64,000 bases of DNA from Candidatus Nitrospira kreftii (lineage in GTDB: Bacteria > Nitrospirota > Nitrospiria > Nitrospirales > Nitrospiraceae), in the NCBI GenBank assembly GCA_014058405.1, contig CP047423.1, positions 62,001-126,000 of the forward strand. The letters are read 5' to 3'. The notes below the pieces were generated by a model that did no database searches, was not told the origin of the DNA, and saw only the letters and a list, made by a program, of their open reading frames with translations. Below, piece by piece: positions 34,801 to 42,893 of the stretch; within the stretch, counting starts at the first letter, position 1, and each line of letters opens with the position of its first letter. A program made the position numbers and the translations under genes.

Positions 34801-35002
34801 GGAGATGGACGGCTTGACCGCCATGCGCGAAATCCGCAAGCGCCCTGAATGGAAAAACTTGCCCATCATCGCGCTCACCGCCAAGGCGATGAAGTCCGAC
34901 CATGTACAGGCATTGACCGCCGGCGCCAACGACTATATGGCCAAGCCGCTGGACGTGGACAGGCTTTTGTCGCTGGTGCGGATCTGGATGCCGAAGTCGT
35001 GA
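31898..35002 (+). CDS. Hybrid histidine kinase with GAF and three receiver domains
   Basis: About 1034 residues from ATG 31898 (MTRFERTPTPLVYG); ATG 31817 would add 27 unlike residues. Order: membrane module shared with the kinases at 13934 and 38435 (LYLLPLVFSYL, NRAFVVGTSWVL), GAF domain (about 135-270), long coiled coil rich in Glu/Gln/Leu (EELQMQSEELRAANEELTE), HisKA with NMSHELRTPLN, HATPase with DTGIGI and GTGLGLSIA, then three receivers starting at LIVEDDEPF, LIVEDDAVQ and LVVEDDVRN. Each has its phospho-acceptor Asp (LLDISLPD, VLDLSLPD, LMDIMMPE). A phosphorelay hub; the signal is unknown. Confidence 0.9.
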   Translation: MTRFERTPTPLVYGAIVLSIGVVFMSDLLTSLGMMVGVLYLLPLVFSYLTWRPLVPVYTAATTTLLILTGFFLSPHGIEPFLAAQNRAFVVGTSWVLAALGYQFITNKLAVRKQEWLQSGQTLLSERMAGDPNLEELGSRILSTVAGYLDAPAGAFFIENGRAFNRVATYGVPADARIPLEIQAGDGLLGVALAERKVSVVCDVPDGYLPIGSSLGRSAARQLFIAPLAVERSIKAVVELGFFHPVGESDKEFMARVSESIAVAIRSAQARAHIQQLLETTQRQAEELQMQSEELRAANEELTEQSARLQDSHARLEEQQAELEQSNAQLEEQTQMLETQKDVLMRAQSDLKDQARELEQAGRYKSQFLANMSHELRTPLNASLILARQLGDNVGGNLTPEQVKYARSIESAGRDLLSLINEVLDLAKVEAGRMEVQLDPVGLGVLIQHMETRFQPMAGEKGLSLRVRLREGLPETIETDQQRLEQVLNNLLSNAIKFTEQGEVALEISRAADGRLAFAVRDTGIGISDDQQQVIFEPFRQADGTTNRKYGGTGLGLSIAREFTRLLGGDIRLSSQPGRGSTFTVLLPERSEGAGPYVREMSFASFNPLVVKEQASRHSGAPPVPALIPDDRERLSGNRRVVLIVEDDEPFAQILYDLAHDQGFHALIATTADEALVLAKQFVPSAILLDISLPDISGLSVLDRLKIDSPTRHIPVHILSVHDYTQTALSLGAVGYILKPVKRDQLIDAFQRLEQRLTQRLRRVLIVEDDAVQREAITVLLASRDVEAVGVGTAADCLDRLRATTFDCMVLDLSLPDENGYALLETLSREDRYSFPPVIIYTGRDLLPDEEQRLRRYAKSIIIKGAKSPERLLDEVTLFLHQVIADLPPEQQAMLNRARHGDAALEGTRLLVVEDDVRNVFALMSLLEPRGAKVQVARNGREALETLEGSLQPDGAPIDLVLMDIMMPEMDGLTAMREIRKRPEWKNLPIIALTAKAMKSDHVQALTAGANDYMAKPLDVDRLLSLVRIWMPKS

Positions 35003-35027
35003 AGAGCGTGGGCAGTGGGACTGGAGG

Positions 35028-35921
35028 ATGGTCGGCGACAACATGAAAGCTAACGTGGCAGTAACCGCTTCTAGGACGGCCCTATACCAAGGACACGTAG
35101 GGAAGACCGACGCACTCGAAATCGAGTTGCTGCTCGAATCGCTCTATCGGGCGTATGAGTACGACTTTCGCGGCTATGCCAGACCGTCGCTGACGCGTCG
35201 CCTGGCGCTGGCGCGCGAGCATTTCGGCTGCCGGAGCTATTCGCAGCTACAAGATGTGCTGCTGCATGAGCCGGCGGCGTTACCGAAGTTGCTCGGCTTT
35301 CTGACGGTGCAGGTGAGTGAAATGTTCCGCGATCCTGGATACTTTCGCGCGCTGCGCCAAGAGGTGGTGCCGCATCTAAAGACCTATCCGTCGCTCAAAG
35401 TGTGGGTGGCCGGTTGCGGTGCGGGAGAAGAGCTCTATTCGCTTGTCATTTTGTTTCGCGAAGAGGGATTGGAGAACCGCACATTGTTCTATGCTACGGA
35501 TATCGACCGTGACGCGCTCAAGGAAGCCGAGGCCGGGATCTACTCGCTGGACCGGATGGCATCCTTCACGACGAATCATCGGCGGTCGGGCGCGAAAGAG
35601 TCGCTGTCCGAGTATTACCATGCCGGATCGCGGGCGGCGGTGTTCGACAAGGCTTTGCGCAAGCGGACGGTCTTTGCCGAACACAATCTGGTTTCCGATG
35701 CCGTCTTCGCCGAGGCGCATTTGATCTCCTGCCGCAACGTGTTGATCTATTTCGACCGGCCGCTTCAACGACGAGCCATCGGGCTCTTCAGGGAGGCGCT
35801 CGTGTGGAAAGGATTTTTAGGCCTGGGAGACAAGGAGACCGTACACTTTACCGGCCATGATGAGACCTTCGAGTCGTTCGTACGGAAGGAACGCATCTAT
35901 CGCAAGCGAGGGGATCTATGA
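35028..35921 (+). CDS. cheR: CheR-type methyltransferase
   Basis: A 297-residue protein. The N-terminal helical CheR domain (about 20-85, with RLALAREHFGCRSYSQLQ) precedes an SAM-binding Rossmann domain with VWVAGCGAGEELYSL (variant of the GXGXGEE loop), FYATDIDRDALKEAEAG and LISCRNVLIYFD, all characteristic of CheR glutamate O-methyltransferases. No chemoreceptor or CheB is seen nearby, so it may methylate a signalling protein other than a classic MCP. Start: ATG 35028 or, 15 bp later, ATG 35043 (MKANVAVT). Its stop overlaps the next start (ATGA), indicating one operon with the kinases. Confidence 0.85.
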   Translation: MVGDNMKANVAVTASRTALYQGHVGKTDALEIELLLESLYRAYEYDFRGYARPSLTRRLALAREHFGCRSYSQLQDVLLHEPAALPKLLGFLTVQVSEMFRDPGYFRALRQEVVPHLKTYPSLKVWVAGCGAGEELYSLVILFREEGLENRTLFYATDIDRDALKEAEAGIYSLDRMASFTTNHRRSGAKESLSEYYHAGSRAAVFDKALRKRTVFAEHNLVSDAVFAEAHLISCRNVLIYFDRPLQRRAIGLFREALVWKGFLGLGDKETVHFTGHDETFESFVRKERIYRKRGDL

Positions 35922-37660
35922 ACACAGCGAATGTGATGGAAGGCCGGACGGCCGCGCAGATAAGCCATCCAAAAATCTTGCTCGTGGACGACCATCCACC
36001 CAATCTCATGGCCCTCTCTGAATTGCTGCGTCGCGATGATGTGGAACTGCTCTGTGCCGAATCCGGAGCCGAGGCCCTGGAACTGTTGTTGGTCCACGAT
36101 GTGGCATTGGCGCTCATCGACGTGCAGATGCCTGAGATGGACGGCTTCGAGCTGGCCGAGCTGATGCGCGGGGTGGAGCGGGCGAAATACGTACCGATTA
36201 TCTTCGTCACTGCAGGCACGCGGGATGCCGATCGCCGATTCCGCGGCTATGAGACCGGGGCGGTGGATTTCCTCTACAAGCCGATCGAGCCCGAGGTGCT
36301 CAAAGGCAAGGCCAATGTCTTTTTGGCGTTGAATCGTCAACGGCGCGAGCTCAGTCGCTTGCTGGAGGAGCGCGCGGAGGCGGAGAAAACGCTCCGAGAG
36401 AGCGAGTCTCGGCTCCAATCTTTGGCGAACCGTCTGGAACAGATTGTGGAAGAGCGGACGGGAGAACTGCTGGAGACTCAGGAGCGATTGCGTGCTTTGG
36501 CGTCTGAGTTGAACCTTGCCGAGCAGCGAGAGCGAGCGCGATTGGCCACGGAAATGCACGATCATTTACAGCAAATATTGGTGCTGGGCAAGCTGAAACT
36601 TTCGAGCGGCAAACGGTTTGCTGTAGGTCTGTCCGCTGTGGAAAAGATGATTCACGAAACGGAGGAGGTCTTCGCTGAGGCGTTGCAATACACGCGTTCG
36701 CTGGTGGCGGAGTTGAGTCCGCCGGTGCTGCGGGACCATGGCCTCGGCGCCGGGTTGCGATGGCTCGGCGACTACATGGAAAAGTACGGGATGACCGTGA
36801 CGGTGACCGTACCGGAGAATCAGGAGATCGAAGTGCCTGAAGATCAAGCGATGTTGCTCTTCCAATCTATGCGAGAACTGCTGATCAATTCGGCGAAATA
36901 TGCCGGGACCGGACGGGCAGTCCTCACGCTGGAACAGCGAGATGAGATACTCTACCTCACCGTGCGTGATGAAGGGAAAGGGTTTGATCCGTCCGCGACC
37001 AACGGGACACCGATCGTGGGCATGTCGTCCAAGTTCGGCCTTTTCAGCATCAAGGAACGCATGCGTTCGCTCGGCGGCTCGTTGGAGCTGGAGACGTCAC
37101 CGGGAAAGGGCACCACTGCCACGCTGGTGCTGCCCATCCGAGATGACGAAAGGAGTAAGGTGTTAGGCGCAAGGGGTGGAGAAGAGGGAAATGACGTGTT
37201 CACAGCCAGGCGTAGATATCCCGAGGCGGCATCTGCCGGAAAAGCTATCAACCAACAGGGTTCCGGTATCGCCTCACGAGCCATTCGTGTCTTGTTGGTG
37301 GACGATCACGCCATGATGCGGCAAGGTCTTCGCGCGATGCTGGAGGGCTACGAGGATGTGCAAGTCGTCGGAGAAGCAGTGGATGGATGGGACGCGGTTC
37401 GGTTGGCTGAGCAGCTCCGACCGCGCATCGTGGTGATGGACATCAATATGCCGAAGATGAACGGCATCGAGGCGACACGCGAAATCACAAGCCGCGATCC
37501 CCACATCATCGTAATAGGGCTGTCCGTGAACGCCGGTGACGACAATCACGACGCGATGACCAAGGCCGGCGCCGCAACGCTACTCACGAAAGAATTGGCG
37601 GTCGACCAGCTCTACCGGACCATGCTCACGGTGCTCAAGGACGTCTCCCCCGTCGCGTGA
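35918..37660 (+). CDS. Receiver-kinase-receiver fusion (HisKA_3 type)
   Basis: A 580-residue protein: N-terminal receiver (about 10-140, LLVDDHPPN, Asp in ALIDVQMPE), coiled linker, HisKA_3 dimerisation domain with phospho-accepting His in ATEMHDHLQQ, HATPase (DEGKGFDPS, FGLFSIKERMRSLGG), a short basic linker, and a second NarL-type receiver (LLVDDHAMMRQGL, Asp in VVMDINMPK) that ends without the usual LuxR helix-turn-helix. The second receiver cannot bind DNA itself. It is translationally coupled to cheR. Confidence 0.88.
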   Translation: MNTANVMEGRTAAQISHPKILLVDDHPPNLMALSELLRRDDVELLCAESGAEALELLLVHDVALALIDVQMPEMDGFELAELMRGVERAKYVPIIFVTAGTRDADRRFRGYETGAVDFLYKPIEPEVLKGKANVFLALNRQRRELSRLLEERAEAEKTLRESESRLQSLANRLEQIVEERTGELLETQERLRALASELNLAEQRERARLATEMHDHLQQILVLGKLKLSSGKRFAVGLSAVEKMIHETEEVFAEALQYTRSLVAELSPPVLRDHGLGAGLRWLGDYMEKYGMTVTVTVPENQEIEVPEDQAMLLFQSMRELLINSAKYAGTGRAVLTLEQRDEILYLTVRDEGKGFDPSATNGTPIVGMSSKFGLFSIKERMRSLGGSLELETSPGKGTTATLVLPIRDDERSKVLGARGGEEGNDVFTARRRYPEAASAGKAINQQGSGIASRAIRVLLVDDHAMMRQGLRAMLEGYEDVQVVGEAVDGWDAVRLAEQLRPRIVVMDINMPKMNGIEATREITSRDPHIIVIGLSVNAGDDNHDAMTKAGAATLLTKELAVDQLYRTMLTVLKDVSPVA

Positions 37661-37924
37661 GCCCATTTTTGCGTGCTGGAACGTGGCACCTCCTGCCAAT
37701 ATTAGCGCCTCTAACTGTAGCCCTAGCAATGTTCCCATGAAAAATAATGCCAATCCCTAGTTTGCACCGCCTCATCGCTCTTCTATGCTGCTATCGGGCA
37801 GAAACTGTGGAAGGACGATCAGGATGAGGTGAGACACCTCTCCGACGACAGCCTTCGATCGAGTTCGAAGCGCACCGGAACAACCCGAAATCGACCGTCC
37901 GCTTGAAGCGGGAAGCTTCCAGGC
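37661..37924. other. Intergenic region
   Basis: About 265 bp; no gene or promoter match identified. Confidence 0.35.
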
Positions 37925-38425
37925 TTGGCCTTCGGGATTCAGAACATCGAGCAGGAGGATCATAGGCCGACGAAACGCATTCGGGTGCTCCTCGTCGATG
38001 ACCACGCGATGGTTCGGCAGGGATTGCGCAAATATCTCAACCATTGTGCTGACATGGAGCTGATTGGCGAGGCAACAGATGGGGCGGAGGCGGTTCATCT
38101 CGCTGACCAATTTAGTCCGGATGTGGTCCTTATGGATATGAACATGCCGCGATTGAACGGTATTGAAGCCACAAGCCTGATCAAGAGCAAACACCCTTCT
38201 ATGCAAATTATCGGTCTTTCCTTTGATCAGAAACCAAAGAATCGAACAGCATTCTTGAAAGCTGGGGCTCGGGTGGTGCTTGATAAAGGGACAGCCCATC
38301 AACGATTGCAGGGTGTGATCTCGCGGGTCGTGCAGAACCGCATGGTCAGTCCAGTTGCCGCTAGCGGTGAACACGTGGAAGCTGGCCAGCACCCATGCTT
38401 GCGTGAGACCGCATCAGCTATCTAA
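37925..38425 (+). CDS. NarL-type receiver without output domain
   Basis: A 166-residue receiver protein. The N-terminal region reads RVLLVDDHAMVRQGLRKYL, with the Asp in VVLMDMNMPRLNG and the Lys in VVLDKGTAH. After the receiver it has about 35 residues with no helix-turn-helix, so it cannot bind DNA in the usual way. It closely resembles the C-terminal receiver of the neighbouring fusion protein, suggesting duplication. The only in-frame start is TTG 37925, with no good ribosome site, so the N-terminus is uncertain. Confidence 0.75.
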   Translation: MAFGIQNIEQEDHRPTKRIRVLLVDDHAMVRQGLRKYLNHCADMELIGEATDGAEAVHLADQFSPDVVLMDMNMPRLNGIEATSLIKSKHPSMQIIGLSFDQKPKNRTAFLKAGARVVLDKGTAHQRLQGVISRVVQNRMVSPVAASGEHVEAGQHPCLRETASAI

Positions 38426-38434
38426 AATGAAAGG

Positions 38435-39964
38435 ATGGCTCTACCTCGTCTGCGTAGCACTGCCAGGGTGTTTCATACCGCCTCAGCCATTGATCCTCTT
38501 GCTTCTATTCCATCGGTTCGAAGAGTGGCCAACTCAGATCAGAGAAAGAGCAATCACCGGGTGGTGAGCAGTTGGCTCGCTTCCGCCGGGCTCGTCATCG
38601 CTCTGTTTGTGATCGACTTACAGTCTCCGTTAGGTTATGCGGTGTGCATGCTCTACGCGGTACCGATTCTCATCACGAGGTTGATGCCTGATTTGTCGAG
38701 CACTATCATCATGACCGCGGCCACCGTCTCACTTACGTGGATTGGAGCGGTACTGTCTCCAGGCGCGATAGCTCAGCACGACAGCCCGAATCGAGCCATG
38801 GCAACGGCGCTGATGCTCGGCACAGCCTGGATCTTGGTCACGCAAAAGCAATCAGCACGCCAGATCAAGGTGGCGCAACAGGCAAGGCATGACAGTGAGG
38901 AACGCTTGCGCCTGTTCATCGAGCATGCTCCGGTGGCGCTCGCCATGTTCGACCGCGACATGCGATATCTCGCCGTGAGTCGCCGTTGGATAACTGACTA
39001 TGACTTGGCGGATAAGCAGGTGGTCAACCATTCGCACTATGAAATCTTTCCGGACATTCCAGGTCGATGGAAAGTTGCGCACAAGCGTGGGTTGGCAGGT
39101 GAGATTGTACGAGAGGAAGAAGACCGCTTTGAGCGAGCCGATGGTTCTGAGCGATGGCTCTGTTGGGAAGTGAGACCCTGGCAAATGCAAGACGAGCGTG
39201 TGGGTGGCATCATCATATTTACAGAGGACATCACCGAGCGCAAAAAGGCGGAGGGGGTATTGCTACAGAACCAAAGAGTGTTGAGCAGCCAGCGAACGCA
39301 GCTGCAGGAGCTGACCGGCAAGCTTCTGATGGCTCAAGAACAGGAACGAAAACGCATTGCCCGTGACTTGCACGACGATTTTACTCAGCGGCTCGCCGCG
39401 TTGACAATCGATCTGCAGAGATTGTCTGTGCAGGCAGCTGAATCGAATGAGCCACACTCGGGCTATCTCAAGCAGTTGGGGAACAAGACGGAGCAACTTA
39501 CGACCGAGCTACAGGAAATGGCGCATCAGCTTCATTCATCGCTCCTTGAGCATGTGGGCCTGGAAGCGGCTACGCGTGAATTCCTGCAGGAGTTCTCTGC
39601 ACGAACGCGATTGACGACAGAGATTGTGGTGCGGGGGTTGCCGAGCACCATACCAATCACGGTGGCAACCTGTCTCTATCGGGTACTGCAGGAAAGCCTA
39701 CAGAATGTGAAGAAACATGCCGAGGCGACCAATATTTTGGTCCGCCTGTTGCGCACGGGGCAAGGTGTGGAAATCTATGTTTATGATGATGGGGTTGGGT
39801 TTGACCGATCCCAAGAAGCCACAAGTATGAAGGGATTGGGTTTGACCAGCATGGCTGAGCGTGTGAAAGCCCTCCATGGCATGTTTCACGTGAGGAGCAC
39901 ATCCGGAGAAGGTACGGAGGTCCATGCATGGGTGCCACTTTCGGAAGTGACCACCGACAGCTGA
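38435..39964 (+). CDS. Membrane PAS histidine kinase (HisKA_3, NarX-like)
   Basis: A 509-residue kinase 9 bp after the lone receiver. After a polar N-terminus comes the shared membrane module (about 45-130: MLYAVPILITRL, VSLTWIGAVLSP, NRAMATALMLGTAW), then a PAS domain (about 155-270), then HisKA_3 with the phospho-accepting His in RIARDLHDDFTQRLA, and an HATPase with DDGVGFD and GLGLTSMAERVKALHG. This type pairs with NarL/FixJ regulators, and one is encoded 76 bp downstream at 40041. Start ATG 38435 is uncertain. Confidence 0.88.
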   Translation: MALPRLRSTARVFHTASAIDPLASIPSVRRVANSDQRKSNHRVVSSWLASAGLVIALFVIDLQSPLGYAVCMLYAVPILITRLMPDLSSTIIMTAATVSLTWIGAVLSPGAIAQHDSPNRAMATALMLGTAWILVTQKQSARQIKVAQQARHDSEERLRLFIEHAPVALAMFDRDMRYLAVSRRWITDYDLADKQVVNHSHYEIFPDIPGRWKVAHKRGLAGEIVREEEDRFERADGSERWLCWEVRPWQMQDERVGGIIIFTEDITERKKAEGVLLQNQRVLSSQRTQLQELTGKLLMAQEQERKRIARDLHDDFTQRLAALTIDLQRLSVQAAESNEPHSGYLKQLGNKTEQLTTELQEMAHQLHSSLLEHVGLEAATREFLQEFSARTRLTTEIVVRGLPSTIPITVATCLYRVLQESLQNVKKHAEATNILVRLLRTGQGVEIYVYDDGVGFDRSQEATSMKGLGLTSMAERVKALHGMFHVRSTSGEGTEVHAWVPLSEVTTDS

Positions 39965-40040
39965 TCGCGCAGTGTGTGCGTCATCGCTTGCTTCGAGATG
40001 AGTCGTAAGATTAAGGGGATATGAGTTCCAAAAGGTACCT

Positions 40041-40697
40041 ATGATGGAAAAGCCTCGGGTGCTGATGGCCGATGATCATTCCATCCTACTGGCTGGCGTG
40101 CATAAACTGCTTGAAGACCGATATAACGTGGTGGGAACGGTCGAGGATGGTCGGGCCTTGCTCGAGGCGGCGGAGCGGTTAAAGCCTGACCTGATTTTAT
40201 TGGACATATCCATGCCGCTCTTAAATGGATTTGAGGCAGCTCGACAACTCAAGAGATCGCTGCCTGAGATTAAGCTTCTCTTTCTCACGATGCATGCGAG
40301 TTCACAGTATGCCACTGAAGCATTCAAAGCTGGAGGCAACGGATATTTGTTGAAGCAATCGGCCGTCTCTGAACTGCCTCAGGCGATCGAGGCTGTCTTG
40401 CAGGGGAAATATTATCTTACCCCTTCCATCGCCAAGCCGGTGATAGAGCAAGCCTTGAAGGCTGATGAAAAGCCGGCAGTAAAAGGATCCTTTGCAGAAT
40501 TGACATCTCGGCAGCGCGAAGTGCTGCAATTAATCGGGGAAGGCAAAGGCACAAAGGAAATCGCCGAGTTGCTTGGGTTATCTGTGAAAACTATCGAGTT
40601 CCACAAGAATTGCCTCATGAAGGAGTTGGATATCCATACCACAGCAGAGTTGGTACGCCACGCCATCGTGCAAGGGCTTGCTACCGAGCAGCCGTGA
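40041..40697 (+). CDS. NarL/FixJ-family response regulator
   Basis: A 218-residue DNA-binding regulator: receiver (about 1-120, Asp in LILLDISMPLLNG, Lys in YLLKQSA) and a complete LuxR-type helix-turn-helix (about 150-210, LTSRQREVLQLIGEGKGTKE and GLSVKTIEFHKNCLMKEL). It is the only protein of the 31898-40697 signalling cluster with a DNA-binding domain apart from the separate sigma-54 activator at 30542. The kinase at 38435 is the likely partner. The target genes are not evident. Confidence 0.9.
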   Translation: MMEKPRVLMADDHSILLAGVHKLLEDRYNVVGTVEDGRALLEAAERLKPDLILLDISMPLLNGFEAARQLKRSLPEIKLLFLTMHASSQYATEAFKAGGNGYLLKQSAVSELPQAIEAVLQGKYYLTPSIAKPVIEQALKADEKPAVKGSFAELTSRQREVLQLIGEGKGTKEIAELLGLSVKTIEFHKNCLMKELDIHTTAELVRHAIVQGLATEQP

Positions 40698-41130
40698 GCC
40701 TGCCCCCATCATCCACTATGTGCGCTCCAGTCACCGGATCATTCTGGGCCATGTTTGATGGTCTTTGCTTCGCTCTGCGTAGGGCAGAACTGCCATGAGG
40801 TCTTCGGTCTCACTGCAACGGTGAACAGGTTTACACTGACAAAGTCGAGATTGCTCCAAAGGCCAAACTTTGCGCTTGATCTTCTATGCTGCCTGGGTGA
40901 GGCCAGGCATCTGACTTGTTCTCAGATAGAGTGAGAGCCGTAATCAGAGCCAACCCCTAGTTGTAGGAACATCTCGCACTTTGTAGATTCCCGCCGTCAG
41001 CGATAGACAGGCAATGAAAAGTGATCCTTGGTGAAACCGAGGGGGTCGGTTCTGCATGCATTATCAGGATCCCGCCTCGCACTGTCAGTCGAGTCAATGT
41101 AATCATAATCACGGAGAAGGAGATTGCATA
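40698..41130. other. Intergenic region before the first TolC gene
   Basis: About 430 bp without genes. It contains TGCCTGG-GTGAGG-CCAGGCA (40890-40909), a perfect 7-6-7 inverted repeat that could be an operator or hairpin. A GG-N10-GC match near 41043 is too poor to call. Confidence 0.45.
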
Positions 41131-42678
41131 ATGATTCGTCTCCTATTGTCTTTAGCTGTCCTTCTAATACCGGTGACCACGTTGGCGGAACCGGTGATCG
41201 ACTCGCGTGCAGCACAGGCTCAGGCGACGCGCACCGAACCCCTGACCATCGATGAAGTCCTGGCCAGAATCGAGTTGACGCATCCATTGCTTCAGGCGAC
41301 CGGGGTGGAGCGGATGCAGGCCCGGGCGAAAATTCTCAAGGCGCTCGGGGCCTGGGAACCGACGTTCAAGAACAATACCGAAGTCGATCGGTATCAGAAT
41401 TGGAATTTTCTGTCCGTAATCCATGAGCACACGGTGGGCTATAACGACAGCAAGCTCACAGTCGGGCATCCCTGGGGCTTCGAGGTCCATGGCGGGATCC
41501 GCAACGGCTTTGGGGATCGCCTCTTTCACAATTTTTCGGGCGTCATCCCTGATGTCAACCTCTTCTATGAACAGCAGCAAATGATCTTCGGCGGAAAGTT
41601 CAAGCTGCTGCGCGGCTTTATGATCAACGACGAGTACGCGGAGCTCCAGAAGGCCGAACTCGCAGGGCCGCAGGCGGAGATCGCGGTGGCGCAGAAACGG
41701 CAAGATCTCTATCTGGCCGGGGCGGTGCAGTACTGGGATTGGCAGGTTGCCGTCAAGCAGGCTGAAATTGTGAAGCGAGCCTTGGCCGTGGCCGAAGACC
41801 GGTTGGTTCAGGTCGAAGGGTTGGCGAAGGGCGGGAAGGTCGCGCCGCTCGATGTGATCGAGGTGAACCAAGAGGTGCAGAATCGGCGCGAGGCGGCGAT
41901 CGCCGCGCAACGGAAGGTGGAGTATGAGCAGTACAATCTGGCCCTCTTTCTCTGGGAGCACGGTGAGCCGGTGACGCCGCGACCGGAATGGGCGCCGGAA
42001 TTCCAGGGCGAAACACCGCTCCCGACCAAAGAGGAGGTTGCGGGCTACAAGGTAGAGGCGAAGGAAGACCGGCCGGAAGTGCGCAACTACTACATCGAAG
42101 CCAAGATGAACAACATTGATCTGAAACTGGCTAAGAACTACCTGCTCCCGAAGTTTAATTTTGAAGGGGGACGGATGACAACCCCCGGAGACTGGGCTGT
42201 GGGCGTGGGGTATCGGATGGCCACGCAGTTTGCGATGCCGCTGTTCCAGCGGGAAGGGCGGGGGAAGGTCCTGACGGCGGAGGCGGAGCAGCAACAATTG
42301 GTCTTGAGTCAGCTGTATGCCGAGCAACAGGTCAGTGTTGATGTGGACAACTGGCTCTCGGCGATCGTGCGGGCCCGGGACCGGGTGAAAGCCGCGTCGG
42401 AAGCGCTGCGATTGGCCAAGACGTTGGAGGAAGGCGAACGCAAGAAATATAACCTGGGGGCGAGCACTGTCCTCTTTGTGAATCTTCGCGAGCGCAATGT
42501 GGTGGAGTCGGCGTACCAGCTGTATCGGGCGCAGGCCGACTACGCCATCGCCCGTGGGGGCATGCTGTGGGCCAGGGGCGTGCTGTCGAAGCCCTGGCCG
42601 ACGGAGTCCTTGGCGAAGTACGGGAATCCGATGACGGCGGCTGGTCGCTCCGGTCAGCCAGTTCCGGGACGTGACTAA
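41131..42678 (+). CDS. TolC-family outer-membrane efflux protein
   Basis: 515 residues from ATG 41131 (MIRLLLSLAVLLIPVTTLAE, signal peptide); GGAG lies upstream, whereas the ORF limit 41056 adds non-signal residues. The mature protein has the two long helical halves of the OEP family, with repeated Ala/Glu/Gln-rich helices (AELAGPQAEIAVAQKRQDLY, VKAASEALRLAKTLEEGERK) and the GASTVLFVNLRERN motif of the second half. It would form the outer-membrane channel of an efflux system. No pump gene is directly next to it; the exporter operon starting at 42894 has its own TolC. Confidence 0.8.
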   Translation: MIRLLLSLAVLLIPVTTLAEPVIDSRAAQAQATRTEPLTIDEVLARIELTHPLLQATGVERMQARAKILKALGAWEPTFKNNTEVDRYQNWNFLSVIHEHTVGYNDSKLTVGHPWGFEVHGGIRNGFGDRLFHNFSGVIPDVNLFYEQQQMIFGGKFKLLRGFMINDEYAELQKAELAGPQAEIAVAQKRQDLYLAGAVQYWDWQVAVKQAEIVKRALAVAEDRLVQVEGLAKGGKVAPLDVIEVNQEVQNRREAAIAAQRKVEYEQYNLALFLWEHGEPVTPRPEWAPEFQGETPLPTKEEVAGYKVEAKEDRPEVRNYYIEAKMNNIDLKLAKNYLLPKFNFEGGRMTTPGDWAVGVGYRMATQFAMPLFQREGRGKVLTAEAEQQQLVLSQLYAEQQVSVDVDNWLSAIVRARDRVKAASEALRLAKTLEEGERKKYNLGASTVLFVNLRERNVVESAYQLYRAQADYAIARGGMLWARGVLSKPWPTESLAKYGNPMTAAGRSGQPVPGRD

Positions 42679-42708
42679 CTTGCCCACCAAAGGGGAACGG
42701 GGATAGGT

Positions 42709-42727
42709 CTGTTGCCTTCTGCAACAG
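42709..42727. promoter_or_regulatory. Activator palindrome CTGTTGC-N5-GCAACAG
   Basis: Perfect 7-5-7 palindrome, identical in both arms to the site at 15885-15903 and centred about 128 bp before the sigma-54 promoter at 42844-42861. Confidence 0.65.
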
Positions 42728-42843
42728 TCGAGATTTACTCCCTGTCGCAACTTTCCCCTCTAGGTGGATCAATTTCTATCCAGCTGTCGTTTAACACGTC
42801 AATTTTCCAAGCAAAAGTCATCGTTCCTGATCTCCTCTTCTCA

Positions 42844-42861
42844 CAGGCTCTCTCTTTGCAC
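42844..42861 (+). promoter_or_regulatory. Sigma-54 promoter of the exporter operon
   Basis: CAGGCTCTCTCTTTGCAC: GG 42846-42847, ten bases, GC 42858-42859, TTTGCA -12 box. The predicted start is about 23 bp before the TolC-family gene at 42894. Confidence 0.6.
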
Positions 42862-42893
42862 TTTAGCGATTCTCGTAAGTTGAGAATCCCTTC

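Noticed and set aside
37895-37945. AAGCGGGAAGCTTCC similar to the flank of copy 3 of the small gene
   Set aside because: The match is short and no coding remnant of the small gene lies upstream.
41035-41060. GG-N10-GC match before the first TolC gene
   Set aside because: The G-run allows the spacing by chance and both boxes are poor.
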